A stretch of DNA of 10,728 nt from JAPLGD01 sp041302745 (GTDB lineage: Bacteria; Bipolaricaulota; Bipolaricaulia; UBA7950; UBA9294), in contig JBFYQP010000185.1 in assembly GCA_041302745.1 (NCBI GenBank), positions 1 through 10,728 of the forward strand, given 5' to 3'. Below the pieces are notes generated by a model. That model was not told where the DNA came from. It searched no databases and was given only the letters and a program-made list of their open reading frames with translations. The translations under genes and the position numbers were made by a program. Below are positions 1 through 6,522 of this stretch, in pieces. Position 1 is the first letter of the stretch, and the number at the start of each line of letters is the position of its first letter.

Positions 1-2
1 TC

Positions 3-164
3 CTACTTGTCGATCATCTTCCGCACAGCCTCAGCCATCGCGACCTGCGCCTTGGCGTCGAGCCAGGCCAAAACCTTCCGCCAGGCAAACGGAATCCCGG
101 CGGCCAACATGACCGCCACGAGTCCCCACGCGGACGCAGAGATCAGTCTGGCGATTCCTTCCAT
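3..164 (-). CDS. Small single-helix membrane protein, unknown function (53 aa)
   Basis: Not recognised as a known family. The reading frame begins at an ATG (164-162) preceded on the minus strand by a strong purine-rich site (GGAGGTGGGAGA directly before the ATG) and ends at a TAG at 5-3, so it is complete. Residues about 7-27 are hydrophobic (starting near LISASAWGLVAVMLAAG) and would form one membrane helix. The tail from residue 28 (WRKVLAWLDAKAQ, then EAVRKMIDK) is charged and could form an amphipathic helix on the cytoplasmic side. The gene diverges from the secreted-protein gene at 351, sharing a 186-base intergenic region. Much longer in-frame extensions upstream exist but lie antisense to the 351-1061 gene and read as low-complexity Arg/Pro/Val-rich text, so the short start with the good ribosome site is preferred. 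A role as a membrane-associated small protein or subunit is possible but unproven. Confidence 0.6.
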   Translation of the reverse strand: MEGIARLISASAWGLVAVMLAAGIPFAWRKVLAWLDAKAQVAMAEAVRKMIDK

Positions 165-350
165 TCTCCCACCTCCACCGCGAGCGTCCCTCGGCCCTCC
201 AGGTTCCGCCAGAATACCCGACGGAAGCCGCTCCCGGAAGACGCCCGCGGCTCTTCGATCCGGTGCACGGTCGATGCGAAGGCGTTCTGCCCTTGCGCCA
301 TCGACGGATTCGACTAGTCTTACGGCCGGGAAGAAGCGAAGGGGGAAGGA
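165..350. promoter_or_regulatory. Divergent intergenic region with a possible plus-strand promoter
   Basis: This 186-base gap separates two divergently oriented genes and must hold both start signals. For the rightward gene a weak sigma-70-like pair is visible: TTGCGC at 293-298 and TAGTCT at 315-320, 16 bases apart, followed by the ribosome site GGGGGAAGGA at 341-350 abutting the ATG at 351. For the leftward gene I see the ribosome site at about 165-176 but no convincing promoter hexamers. The -35 and -10 matches are only partial, so the promoter is an inference from position and motif. Confidence 0.35.
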
Positions 351-1061
351 ATGAGGCACGCACTGGTTCTTGGGGTGTTGATGCTGCTGGTCGGGGCAAC
401 GGGCGCGGCTCAGTTCCACTACGCGTTCTACTACAACACGCTCGGGGAGAGAGACCTCGAGATCAGTCTGATCAGCACGGTTCCCGACATGTCCCGGTAC
501 GCGATCGCCGTACACGACGCGTACGGCGCGGAGATCTGGTCGTACTCGGGGGATCTCGGACCGGGCGCGTCCGACGTCGTGAGCCTTCGCAGCCGCGTAG
601 CAGGGATCCCGCATGCGTGGGGCGTCGTGACCCTCGAGTCGAGCGGTCGCTTCCTCATCGGCCTCGAGTACTCGGTGGGTGGAGTCCTCGTCTCGACCGA
701 CACCGTGTCGAGCGAGGTTCCCGTTCTCGATCCGACGGAACCGTTCTGGCTCGGCGCGTACTACACGCAAGTCCGCGACGCGTCGACAACGTACGTCCTG
801 ATGAACCCCTGGAATGAGTCCGTGACCTGCACAGTGACCGTGTTCAACTCGCTCGGAAAGCCGGTTGACGAGCGGCAATTCACGCTCGCGCCGTTCGAAG
901 CGGAGGACGTCGGGCTGACGCCCATCTTGGGGCACGGAAGCCTCCTGTGGGGTCTCTTGAACGTCCGGATGCAGGGCCGCTCGGTGATCCTCGGTCTGGA
1001 GTACACGGGACGGGGAGCCGGCGGGCTCGAGGTCGAGAACGTCACGCAGTACTACTACTGA
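351..1061 (+). CDS. Secreted protein of unknown function with two tandem beta-rich repeats (236 aa)
   Basis: Function unknown. The ATG at 351 directly follows a strong ribosome site (GGGGGAAGGA). Residues 1-21 look like a Sec signal peptide (MRHALVLGVLMLLVGATGAAQ) with a signal-peptidase-I-type cleavage near AxA-Q and no lipobox cysteine, so the product is exported and soluble. The mature part seems to be two copies of one unit of about 100 residues. Each begins with an aromatic FYYN or AYYT stretch, runs through alternating beta-strand-like segments, and ends with a matching strand: FLIGLEYSVGGVLV in the first (about 101-114) and VILGLEYTGRGAGG in the second (about 212-225). The protein ends in YYY. 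Many Ser/Thr/Val residues and few Lys fit a beta-sandwich fold. It is monocistronic, followed by a hairpin at 1118. A surface, cell-wall or periplasmic binding role is plausible only by analogy with beta-sandwich proteins. Confidence 0.75.
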   Translation: MRHALVLGVLMLLVGATGAAQFHYAFYYNTLGERDLEISLISTVPDMSRYAIAVHDAYGAEIWSYSGDLGPGASDVVSLRSRVAGIPHAWGVVTLESSGRFLIGLEYSVGGVLVSTDTVSSEVPVLDPTEPFWLGAYYTQVRDASTTYVLMNPWNESVTCTVTVFNSLGKPVDERQFTLAPFEAEDVGLTPILGHGSLLWGLLNVRMQGRSVILGLEYTGRGAGGLEVENVTQYYY

Positions 1062-1117
1062 ACGAGGCGCCTTGGCGCGCCCTTGTTCGAAAGACAGGAT
1101 CGGACACCGAAAGTGAA

Positions 1118-1140
1118 GGAGGGCGGCAAGGCCGCCCTCC
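1118..1140. terminator. Perfect 10-bp hairpin between convergent genes, likely bidirectional terminator
   Basis: GGAGGGCGGC (1118-1127) pairs perfectly with GCCGCCCTCC (1131-1140) around a three-base AAG loop. It sits between the stop of the rightward secreted-protein gene (1061) and the stop of the leftward tldD gene (1170), the usual place for a shared terminator. There is no good T-run after it on the plus strand. On the minus strand the following bases (TTCACTTTC) are mildly T-rich, so it should work better for the leftward tldE-tldD transcript. Confidence 0.6.
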
Positions 1141-1169
1141 CTCTCGCTCATGAGTCCCTTCGCGTCCGG

Positions 1170-2633
1170 TTACTTCATCACCCCAACCTGGACGTTCCGG
1201 AAGCGCGACGGGGCCGCGCCGTGGCCCGTGTGGGCGACCTGGCCCGGCTGCCCCTTCCCGCAATTCGGGGTTCCCCAGACGTGCCAGTGATCCTTGTTGC
1301 AGATCGCGTCGCAGCCAGCCCAGAACTTGGGCGTCATCCCCGTGTACGTCGCGTTCTTCACCATTCGGCCGAGCTTGCCCTTCTTGATCTCGTAGGCGAG
1401 CTCCGTCCCGAACTGGAAGTTCAAGCGCTTGTCGTCGATCGACCAGCTCTTGTTGGTGATCATGTAGATCCCGTCGTCGGTGTCGGCGATCAGGTCGTCA
1501 AGCGTCCACGTGCCCGGAAGAAGGCTCACGTTGTTCATGCGGATGATCGGAATCCGGTTCCACCCGTCGGCCCTCATCGCGCCGTTCGACCGCGCAGGCG
1601 CGTCGGGATGGATCTTCCGCAGCTGGCTCGCCGTCTCGCGCGACGTCAGGTACCCCACGAATTGGCCGTTCCTGACGATGTCGGTCGTCTGGGCCGGCAC
1701 GCCCTCGTCGTCGTAGCCGTATGTGCCCAAGCCTCCCGGCGCCACGGCATCGGAGACGATGTTCACGATCTTCGACCCGTACTGGAAGTTCCGGAACTTC
1801 TCGGGAGTGAGGAAGCTCGTTCCGGCATAGGCGGCTTCGGTGCCGAACACGCGATCGAGCTCGATCGGGTGTCCGCAGGACTCGTGAACCTGGAGTCCAA
1901 GCTGCGGACCGTCAAGGATGATCGACGTCACGCCGCTCGGGCACTGGGGCGCCGACAGGAGCGCCACGGCCTCCTCGGCCACGCGGCGGGCGTTTCCTGG
2001 CAGGTCCCACGTCTCGGCGAACTCGTATCCGCCCGTCCCCTGATGACGGCCGAACGAGTTCGGGTACGAGCGCTGCTGCATCTCTCCCTCGGACACGGCC
2101 GTTACGACCACGCCGACTCCGGTCTCGGTCAGGGTCTGCTCGATGTAGCTCCCCTCCGAGCTCGCGAAGATCTTGTGGTTCCGCTCGAGGCCTAGGGTGC
2201 TTTCCGCCACGCGCACACCCTGGACGGCGCGCGCCTCCTTGTCGGAGCTGAGGAGGTAGTCGATCTTCTTCTCGAGCGACACCTGGAACGGATCGATCTT
2301 CATCGGCGTCGCGTAGGTGCCGACGTGGCACTCCGCAGGACCCAGATCGACGTCGGAGGCCTTGCTGATGGCGCTCGCCTTGGCGATCGCGACCGCCAGC
2401 GCGGCGACCCGGTCGATCTCCGCGTTCTCGAGCCGGTGGCTGCTCGCGAATCCCCACGCGCCGTTCGCCACGACTCGGATCCCGAATCCGTACGTGTCTC
2501 CGAGGGAAAGGGTCTGGACGATCCCGTTCTTCACCTCGATGTTCTGGGTCTCCCGGCGGACGATGCGGATGTCGGCGTACGTGGCTCCCTTCGCCTGAGC
2601 CTCATTCAGTGCACGATTTGCGTAGTCTCGCAT
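1170..2633 (-). CDS. tldD: TldD metalloprotease subunit (487 aa)
   Basis: Catalytic half of the cytoplasmic TldD/TldE heterodimeric zinc protease, which in E. coli trims unfolded peptides, matures microcin B17 and degrades the antitoxin CcdA. The signature HExxxH is present: H250, E251 and H255 in VHESCGHPIELDRV. A C-terminal cysteine, C458 in NCGKGQ, occupies the position of the third zinc ligand known from the E. coli structure. Length is close to the E. coli protein (about 480). The N-terminal strand region (about 18-66, with NIEVKNGIVQ) is typical. The start chosen is the ATG at 2633-2631, with AAAGGAGAACC directly upstream; an in-frame ATG 93 bases further up would run into the end of tldE and lacks such a site. 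It lies 20 bases downstream of the tldE stop, so the two are surely co-transcribed. The stop is TAA at 1172-1170. Confidence 0.96.
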   Translation of the reverse strand: MRDYANRALNEAQAKGATYADIRIVRRETQNIEVKNGIVQTLSLGDTYGFGIRVVANGAWGFASSHRLENAEIDRVAALAVAIAKASAISKASDVDLGPAECHVGTYATPMKIDPFQVSLEKKIDYLLSSDKEARAVQGVRVAESTLGLERNHKIFASSEGSYIEQTLTETGVGVVVTAVSEGEMQQRSYPNSFGRHQGTGGYEFAETWDLPGNARRVAEEAVALLSAPQCPSGVTSIILDGPQLGLQVHESCGHPIELDRVFGTEAAYAGTSFLTPEKFRNFQYGSKIVNIVSDAVAPGGLGTYGYDDEGVPAQTTDIVRNGQFVGYLTSRETASQLRKIHPDAPARSNGAMRADGWNRIPIIRMNNVSLLPGTWTLDDLIADTDDGIYMITNKSWSIDDKRLNFQFGTELAYEIKKGKLGRMVKNATYTGMTPKFWAGCDAICNKDHWHVWGTPNCGKGQPGQVAHTGHGAAPSRFRNVQVGVMK

Positions 2634-2653
2634 GGTTCTCCTTTCTGGGAGCC

Positions 2654-3997
2654 CTAGTCGGTCGTCCCGGTGAACCGGAAGTTGCGGATCTTCGCTGCCG
2701 GAGCGCAGGTCCCGACGGAGTTCCACTCGTCCTTCAGGAGCACGAGGTTCTTCCCCAACGCCTCGATGTTCGAGAACGCTTCGAGAATGCTCTGCGTGAA
2801 TCGAAGGTTGCGGAGCGGACGAACGATCTTCCCGTCCTCGATCAGATACGTCCCGTCCCGCGTCATCCCCGTGAGGATCGTCTGAACGGGATGGAGGATG
2901 TTCGTGTAGTGGAAGCGTGTCACCCAGATCCCGCGCTTCGTCGAGGCGAGCATCTCCTCTTTCGTTGCGGTTCCCGGCGCCATGAACAGGTTGAGCGGAA
3001 TCGGGCCGGCGGTGTTGGGGGCCGGCAGGCTGTGCCCGGTCGAGGTCTTCCCCTCCTCACGCCCGGCCGTGAACGAGTCGTAGACGACGTTCTTCGCCAC
3101 GCCCTTCTCGATCAGCGTGACCTTCTGCTTCGGCACGCCTTCGAAGTCGAACGGCAGCGGAAGGCCGCGCGGATCGGCGCCGTCATCCCAGATCGTGACC
3201 TTCTCGCCGGTGATCCGCTCGCCGAACTTTCCGTTCATGAAGCTTCGCCCTTCCTGGACGGCCAGGGCTCCAAGCCCCATCCAACCGAGGAAGAACAGCA
3301 TGTCTCCGACGGCCGGCTCCTCGAGAATGACGGTGTACTCTCCCGGCTCGATCGGAGTCGGGTTCTTGCTCGAGAGCGCCTTCTCGACGGCGATTCGCCC
3401 GACCGATTCCGGATCGAGATCGGCCACGTCGATGGAGGCCGCCGTCGCGTACCCGGAGCTGTCCGCTCCCATGATGACCGTAACGATGCTGGCGACGGTC
3501 CCGCGGTGGTAAGCCGAGACGCCGAGCGAGTTCGCGATGTAGGTCTCGTATGCCTCGGTCGAGAACGCGCCGGCCGCGTCAAGACGGTTCTTCCGTGACA
3601 TCGCGAGAATCTTCTCGACGCCGCGGGCCCGCTCGGCGGGGGCGTACTCGGCCGTCCGCTCCACGAAGGCATCAACCTTCTGCGCCGGCTTAGGACCCGG
3701 CAGCGATCCGAACTCCGGGTTCTCCTCCTGGAAGCCGGCCACGGTCTCCGCCGATCGGACCAACTTGCGGAGGGCGGCCTCGGAGAGTTCGTTTCCCGAG
3801 GCGACCCCGGTCTTCCGCCCGAGGATCGACCGCACGCGCACCGTGGCGTCGGTCTCTGAGACGTTTTGGTGAATCGTGTTGACCGCGAACCGAGTGAGGT
3901 GCGAATCGGCGGCCGCTACCATCACCTCGGTCTGGTCGGCTTTGGCCTCGCGCAGCACCCGCTGCGCAATCTCAGCCAGACGGCTTTCCCCTAGCAC
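2654..3997 (-). CDS. pmbA: TldE/PmbA, non-catalytic partner of TldD (447 aa)
   Basis: Paralogue of TldD that completes the heterodimeric protease but lacks the HExxxH metal site: the equivalent stretch (around EEPAVGDMLFFLGWMG) has no such motif, as expected for the TldE/PmbA branch. The family C-terminal block is clear (GIWVTRFHYTNILHP, then TGMTRDGTYLIEDGKI). The length matches E. coli PmbA (about 450). The start is a GTG at 3997-3995, eight bases after a GGAGG on the minus strand. An ATG seven bases upstream of the GTG is out of frame and hits a TAG after four codons, so it is not the start. A possible 51-residue ORF overlaps the first 26 bases. Gene order on the minus strand is tldE then tldD with a 20-base gap, giving balanced expression of the two subunits. 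Confidence 0.94.
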   Translation of the reverse strand: MLGESRLAEIAQRVLREAKADQTEVMVAAADSHLTRFAVNTIHQNVSETDATVRVRSILGRKTGVASGNELSEAALRKLVRSAETVAGFQEENPEFGSLPGPKPAQKVDAFVERTAEYAPAERARGVEKILAMSRKNRLDAAGAFSTEAYETYIANSLGVSAYHRGTVASIVTVIMGADSSGYATAASIDVADLDPESVGRIAVEKALSSKNPTPIEPGEYTVILEEPAVGDMLFFLGWMGLGALAVQEGRSFMNGKFGERITGEKVTIWDDGADPRGLPLPFDFEGVPKQKVTLIEKGVAKNVVYDSFTAGREEGKTSTGHSLPAPNTAGPIPLNLFMAPGTATKEEMLASTKRGIWVTRFHYTNILHPVQTILTGMTRDGTYLIEDGKIVRPLRNLRFTQSILEAFSNIEALGKNLVLLKDEWNSVGTCAPAAKIRNFRFTGTTD

Positions 3998-4127
3998 GTT
4001 CCCATCCTCCCTTCAGACGAAGCGAGAGCCCCTCCGCCCCTTCGAGCCCCGCGGGCACGTCGTGTTTCGCGGCGAGAGAGTACCGTCCCGACGGCGTCGC
4101 CTCAAACACCCCTTGATACCGTCGCAT
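3972..4127 (-). CDS. Possible small ORF overlapping the start of tldE (51 aa)
   Basis: Not recognised. The ATG at 4127-4125 is preceded by a strong ribosome site (GTAGAGGAGACG directly before the ATG) and the frame runs 51 codons to a TGA at 3974-3972, overlapping the first 26 bases of tldE in another frame. The peptide starts MRRYQGVFEATPSGRYSL, then AAKHDVPAGLEG, and ends rich in Arg/Gly/Trp (GGWERARGKPSG). It has no signal peptide or membrane segment, and third codon positions are mostly G or C in the first two thirds. The frame stays open for 12 more codons upstream to a TGA at 4166-4164, without another start codon. It could be a real small protein, a leader ORF coupling translation into tldE, or chance in GC-rich DNA. 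TldD/E act on small peptides, so a substrate role is conceivable, but nothing in the sequence shows it. Confidence 0.4.
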   Translation of the reverse strand: MRRYQGVFEATPSGRYSLAAKHDVPAGLEGAEGLSLRLKGGWERARGKPSG

Positions 4128-4259
4128 CGTCTCCTCTACGTCGCTCTCGAGGAGCCCGACGGTTCACCCCGAAGAAGCGGCCTTGTCGTCCGCCGCCTCC
4201 AGGGCAGAGACACTCCGTTGCCGCAACTTCCCCACACGACTTCGTATACTGCGAAGGCG
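4128..4259. promoter_or_regulatory. Divergent control region between the tldE side and the response regulator
   Basis: This stretch of about 130 bases separates the leftward small ORF/tldE operon from the rightward two-component operon. On the plus strand TATACT (4245-4250) is an excellent -10 hexamer only nine bases before the ATG at 4260. A short inverted repeat, GTTGC-C-GCAAC (4217-4227), sits about 18-28 bases upstream of it, roughly where a -35 element or an activator would be. TTGCCG at 4218-4223 is 21 bases from the -10, too far for a normal sigma-70 pair. No clear promoter for the leftward operon was found, though GTATAC is symmetric and could be read both ways. Confidence 0.45.
4245..4250 (+). 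promoter_or_regulatory. TATACT -10 hexamer, possible leaderless start of the regulator mRNA
   Basis: TATACT is a near-consensus -10 box. Transcription normally begins about seven bases downstream of the box, which would place the 5' end at or next to the ATG at 4260. The bases between (GCGAAGGCG) contain only AAGG two bases from the ATG, too close for a normal Shine-Dalgarno. A leaderless or near-leaderless transcript is therefore likely. The same spacing recurs before the acetyltransferase gene at 9344. Confidence 0.5.
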
Positions 4260-4985
4260 ATGGCTCAGAGGGTGCTTGTCGTGGATGACGAGAAGTGGGT
4301 GGTCGACGCGGTACGCCGCTACCTCGAGGAAGCCGGCTACGAGGTCGCGTTCGCCTACGACGGTGCGGCGGCACTCGACGAGTTCGACCGCCACAATCCC
4401 GACCTTGTGATCCTCGACTGGCTGCTGCCGAAGCAGGACGGAATCTCGGTCGCGGAGCACATCCGCCGCACGTCGAGGGCGCCGATCATCATGCTGACGG
4501 CGAAGACCGGCGAGGAGGACCGTCTCCAGGGATTCGCCGCAGGAGTCGACGACTACGTGGTCAAGCCGTTCAGCGCCCGCGAACTGGAAGCCCGCGTCCG
4601 GGCGGTGCTCCGGCGGTTTGCCGGAGACGAGTCCCCGATTCTCCAGGTCGGCGACGTGCGCCTCGATCGAGAGCAGCGCATGGCGTGGGTGCGGGGGCTC
4701 CCGATCGACCTGTCCGCCATGGCGTTCGACCTCTTGGCGTTCCTCATGACCCATCCGGGAAGGGTCTTTACTCGCCTCGAGCTGCTCGAGGCCGTGCGGG
4801 GCGAGACGTACGGAAGCTTCGAGCGATCGGTCGACTCCCACATCAAGCGGCTCCGCCAGAAGATCGAAGAAGACCCGGCAGATCCGAAGCACGTGCTGAC
4901 CGTGTTCGGCATCGGGTACAAGATGGCGCGCGGCGATGAGTCGCCTTCTCACGGAGACGCACCGTCCGGGGAGAGCGAGGCGTGA
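4260..4985 (+). CDS. OmpR/PhoB-family response regulator (241 aa)
   Basis: Cytoplasmic DNA-binding regulator phosphorylated by the sensor kinase encoded immediately downstream. The receiver domain (about 4-116) has the acidic pair D9/D10, phospho-acceptor D53 (VILDWLLP), T80 (IIMLTAK) and K102 (YVVKPFS). The winged-helix output domain (about 132-230) shows the family blocks LSAMAFDLLAFLMTHPGRVF, SVDSHIKRLRQKIEE and VFGIGYKM. A C-terminal tail of about 18 polar residues follows. The ATG at 4260 puts the first receiver strand (RVLVVDDE) at residue 4, as usual; the frame stays open upstream but the extra residues are not receiver-like. The stop TGA overlaps the kinase GTG. The specific stimulus and targets cannot be told from sequence. 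Closest in architecture to BaeR/CpxR-type regulators. Confidence 0.95.
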   Translation: MAQRVLVVDDEKWVVDAVRRYLEEAGYEVAFAYDGAAALDEFDRHNPDLVILDWLLPKQDGISVAEHIRRTSRAPIIMLTAKTGEEDRLQGFAAGVDDYVVKPFSARELEARVRAVLRRFAGDESPILQVGDVRLDREQRMAWVRGLPIDLSAMAFDLLAFLMTHPGRVFTRLELLEAVRGETYGSFERSVDSHIKRLRQKIEEDPADPKHVLTVFGIGYKMARGDESPSHGDAPSGESEA

Positions 4986-6373
4986 GGAATCCGCTGCATC
5001 GCTTGTCATTCCAGACGAAGCTCTTGGCTTCCTTCGCCACGGTCATCGTCCTGGCAACCATCGCCGGATACGTGTTCATCAACCAATCGGTCAACCGCGC
5101 CTTCTCGAGCTTCGCCGTCCAGCGGCTCTCGCTCGAGGATCAGTTGCTCATCCAACTGATCGCCAACTACTACCAGCGGAGCGGCAGCCTCGAGGGGGTT
5201 GCGGAGGTTCTCGGGCGTGGGCCGCGAGGGATCCCGTTCACGCTGGTCGATTCGTCCCGCACGGTGATTGTCTCCCCGGATCCGCGGAGGGTCGGCAAGC
5301 AGCTGGCCGAAGACGAGGTTCGGCAAGGCCAACGCGTGGTCCTGGCAACGGGAGAGGTATGGACGGCTCTTCGCTATCCGCCCGAGCCGCCTCGGCCGTT
5401 CGGAGCGCTGGAACGAGGGTTCCTGCTCACGACGCGTCGGGCGCTGTGGCTTGCCGGGTTCACCGCCGGGGCGGGCGGCCTCTTGCTGGCCATCCTGCTC
5501 CTCCGCCAGACAACCAGCCCCTTGCGGCGACTGGAAGCGGCGACGCGCCGAATCGCGGAGGGACACCTCGATGAGCGCGTCCGCGTCGACTCATCGGACG
5601 AGATCGGGCGCCTGGCTGCGTCGTTCAACGACATGGCGGCGACCCTCGAGTCCGCCGAGCGGGCGAAGCAGCAGATGATCGCCGACATTTCCCACGAGCT
5701 GCGAACGCCTCTCTCCGCGGTTCGCTCCGCGCTCGAGGGGTTGCGGGACGGGCTGATCGAACCCTCCCAAGCGACGTTCACCGCCCTTCACAACCGCCTT
5801 CTCTTGTTCACGAGGCTCGTCAACGACCTCCACCAGCTGACCCTCGCGGACGCCGGCCAACTGTCGATTGAAAAGAGGCCGACTCCGATCGGCGCGGTCC
5901 TCGAAGGAATCGTCGACACGGTCGGCGCGGAAGTGGAGGACGCAGGGATCGTGTGGAAAGAGGACATCGACCCGCAGCTGCCGACCCTCGACCTCGACGC
6001 GCACCGGATCGAGCAGGTCTTCCTGAACCTCTTGTCCAACGCCATCCGCCACACCCCAAGCGGTGGAACGATCCGGCTCTCCGCGCGGAGAGAGGCGGAC
6101 GACGGCATCGTGGTCAGCGTGTGCGACACCGGCCCCGGCCTCCGCCTGGAAGACCTGGAGCGCGTCTTCGAGCGCTTCTACCGCGCGGATGCTTCAAGGT
6201 CGAGTGACGACGGCGGAGCCGGCCTCGGCCTTTCGATCGCCAAGGTCCTCGTCGAGGCGCACGGAGGGCGGATCTGGGCGGAAAACGCCCCTCGGGGCGG
6301 CGCCTGCTTCCACGTGGCCTTGCCGATCGGCCGCTCCGGGGTGGGTGAAAAGGAATCCGCCGCCCCGGAGTGA
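4982..6373 (+). CDS. Membrane sensor histidine kinase with HAMP domain (463 aa)
   Basis: Inner-membrane sensor kinase that phosphorylates the upstream response regulator. Domains in order: first membrane helix about 13-34 (LLASFATVIVLATIAGYVFI); a small extracytoplasmic sensor region about 35-150; second helix about 154-174 (ALWLAGFTAGAGGLLLAILL); HAMP about 175-227; HisKA with phospho-acceptor H238 (ISHELRTPLSAV); and an HATPase_c domain with N box N353 (FLNLLSNAIRHTP), G1 box D382/G384/G386 (CDTGPGL), F box (FERFYRA) and G2 box (GGAGLGLSIAK, about 411-421). All catalytic boxes are intact. The GTG start overlaps the regulator stop as GTGA, with GGGAGAGCGAGG upstream, so translation is coupled. 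BaeS-like by architecture. The sensor region has no motif I recognise, so the signal is unknown. Confidence 0.95.
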   Translation: MRNPLHRLSFQTKLLASFATVIVLATIAGYVFINQSVNRAFSSFAVQRLSLEDQLLIQLIANYYQRSGSLEGVAEVLGRGPRGIPFTLVDSSRTVIVSPDPRRVGKQLAEDEVRQGQRVVLATGEVWTALRYPPEPPRPFGALERGFLLTTRRALWLAGFTAGAGGLLLAILLLRQTTSPLRRLEAATRRIAEGHLDERVRVDSSDEIGRLAASFNDMAATLESAERAKQQMIADISHELRTPLSAVRSALEGLRDGLIEPSQATFTALHNRLLLFTRLVNDLHQLTLADAGQLSIEKRPTPIGAVLEGIVDTVGAEVEDAGIVWKEDIDPQLPTLDLDAHRIEQVFLNLLSNAIRHTPSGGTIRLSARREADDGIVVSVCDTGPGLRLEDLERVFERFYRADASRSSDDGGAGLGLSIAKVLVEAHGGRIWAENAPRGGACFHVALPIGRSGVGEKESAAPE

Positions 6374-6384
6374 GGCGGCGGTCC
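6352..6384. terminator. GC-rich hairpin over the kinase stop codon, possible shared terminator
   Basis: CCGCCGCC (6357-6364) pairs with GGCGGCGG (6374-6381) around a nine-base loop, and GGA (6352-6354) can pair with TCC (6382-6384) across a two-base bulge, giving an 11-bp stem. The kinase stop codon TGA lies in the loop at 6371-6373. No T-run follows on the plus strand, so it is not a textbook intrinsic terminator for the kinase. It could also serve the leftward 35-residue ORF that ends 31 bases away, or protect the mRNA end. Confidence 0.4.
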
Positions 6385-6414
6385 TGCTCCTCGGAAAGGG
6401 CAAGCGAGAGGGCA

Positions 6415-6522
6415 CTATCGCACGTCGAGGAGTCGACGCAGCATCGTGATTCCCTGCGATCCGGTTCTTGCCACGCTCGAGGGGTCGACCCCCGAGCCGA
6501 TTGTTGTTGTCTGTGTGTCCAC
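6415..6522 (-). CDS. Possible small peptide gene (35 aa), unknown function
   Basis: Not recognised. On the minus strand a GTG at 6522-6520 follows a full AGGAGG (6529-6534) at a normal seven-base spacing and opens a 35-codon frame ending at TAG (6417-6415). The peptide is Thr/Ser/Gly-rich at the front (MDTQTTTIGSGVDPSS) and basic-amphipathic at the end (TMLRRLLDVR). An overlapping ATG frame begins right after the AGGAGG with no spacer and is Arg-rich, so it is less likely. The front half is less GC-rich than its surroundings (TTGTTGTTGT on the plus strand at 6501-6510). It converges on the kinase gene with a hairpin between them and diverges from the zinc transporter operon. It could encode a secreted or signalling peptide or be a chance ORF; there is no hydrophobic signal sequence. 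Confidence 0.4.
   Translation of the reverse strand: MDTQTTTIGSGVDPSSVARTGSQGITMLRRLLDVR

Noticed and set aside
3..1151. A long minus-strand open frame antisense to the secreted-protein gene
   Set aside because: Arg/Pro/Val/Glu-rich low-complexity text typical of GC-rich antisense frames. Only its last 53 codons, from the ATG at 164 with a strong ribosome site, look like a gene.
1083..2195. Plus-strand open frame of about 370 codons over tldD
   Set aside because: Antisense shadow of a gene with a clear family, catalytic motif and ribosome site; the translation has no recognisable fold and is Arg/Val-rich.
2609..3598. Plus-strand open frame of about 330 codons over tldE
   Set aside because: Antisense shadow of tldE with biased composition and no ribosome site.
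3990..4004. ATG at 4004-4002 (minus strand) as the tldE start
   Set aside because: It is out of frame with tldE and reaches TAG after four codons; the GTG at 3997 is the correct start.
4218..4250. TTGCCG (4218) and TATACT (4245) as a normal sigma-70 promoter
   Set aside because: The spacer is 21 bases, outside the usable 15-19 range, so only the -10 box is reported.
4164..5009. Minus-strand open frame of about 280 codons over the response regulator
   Set aside because: Fully antisense to a gene with all receiver and winged-helix motifs; composition is that of a shadow frame.
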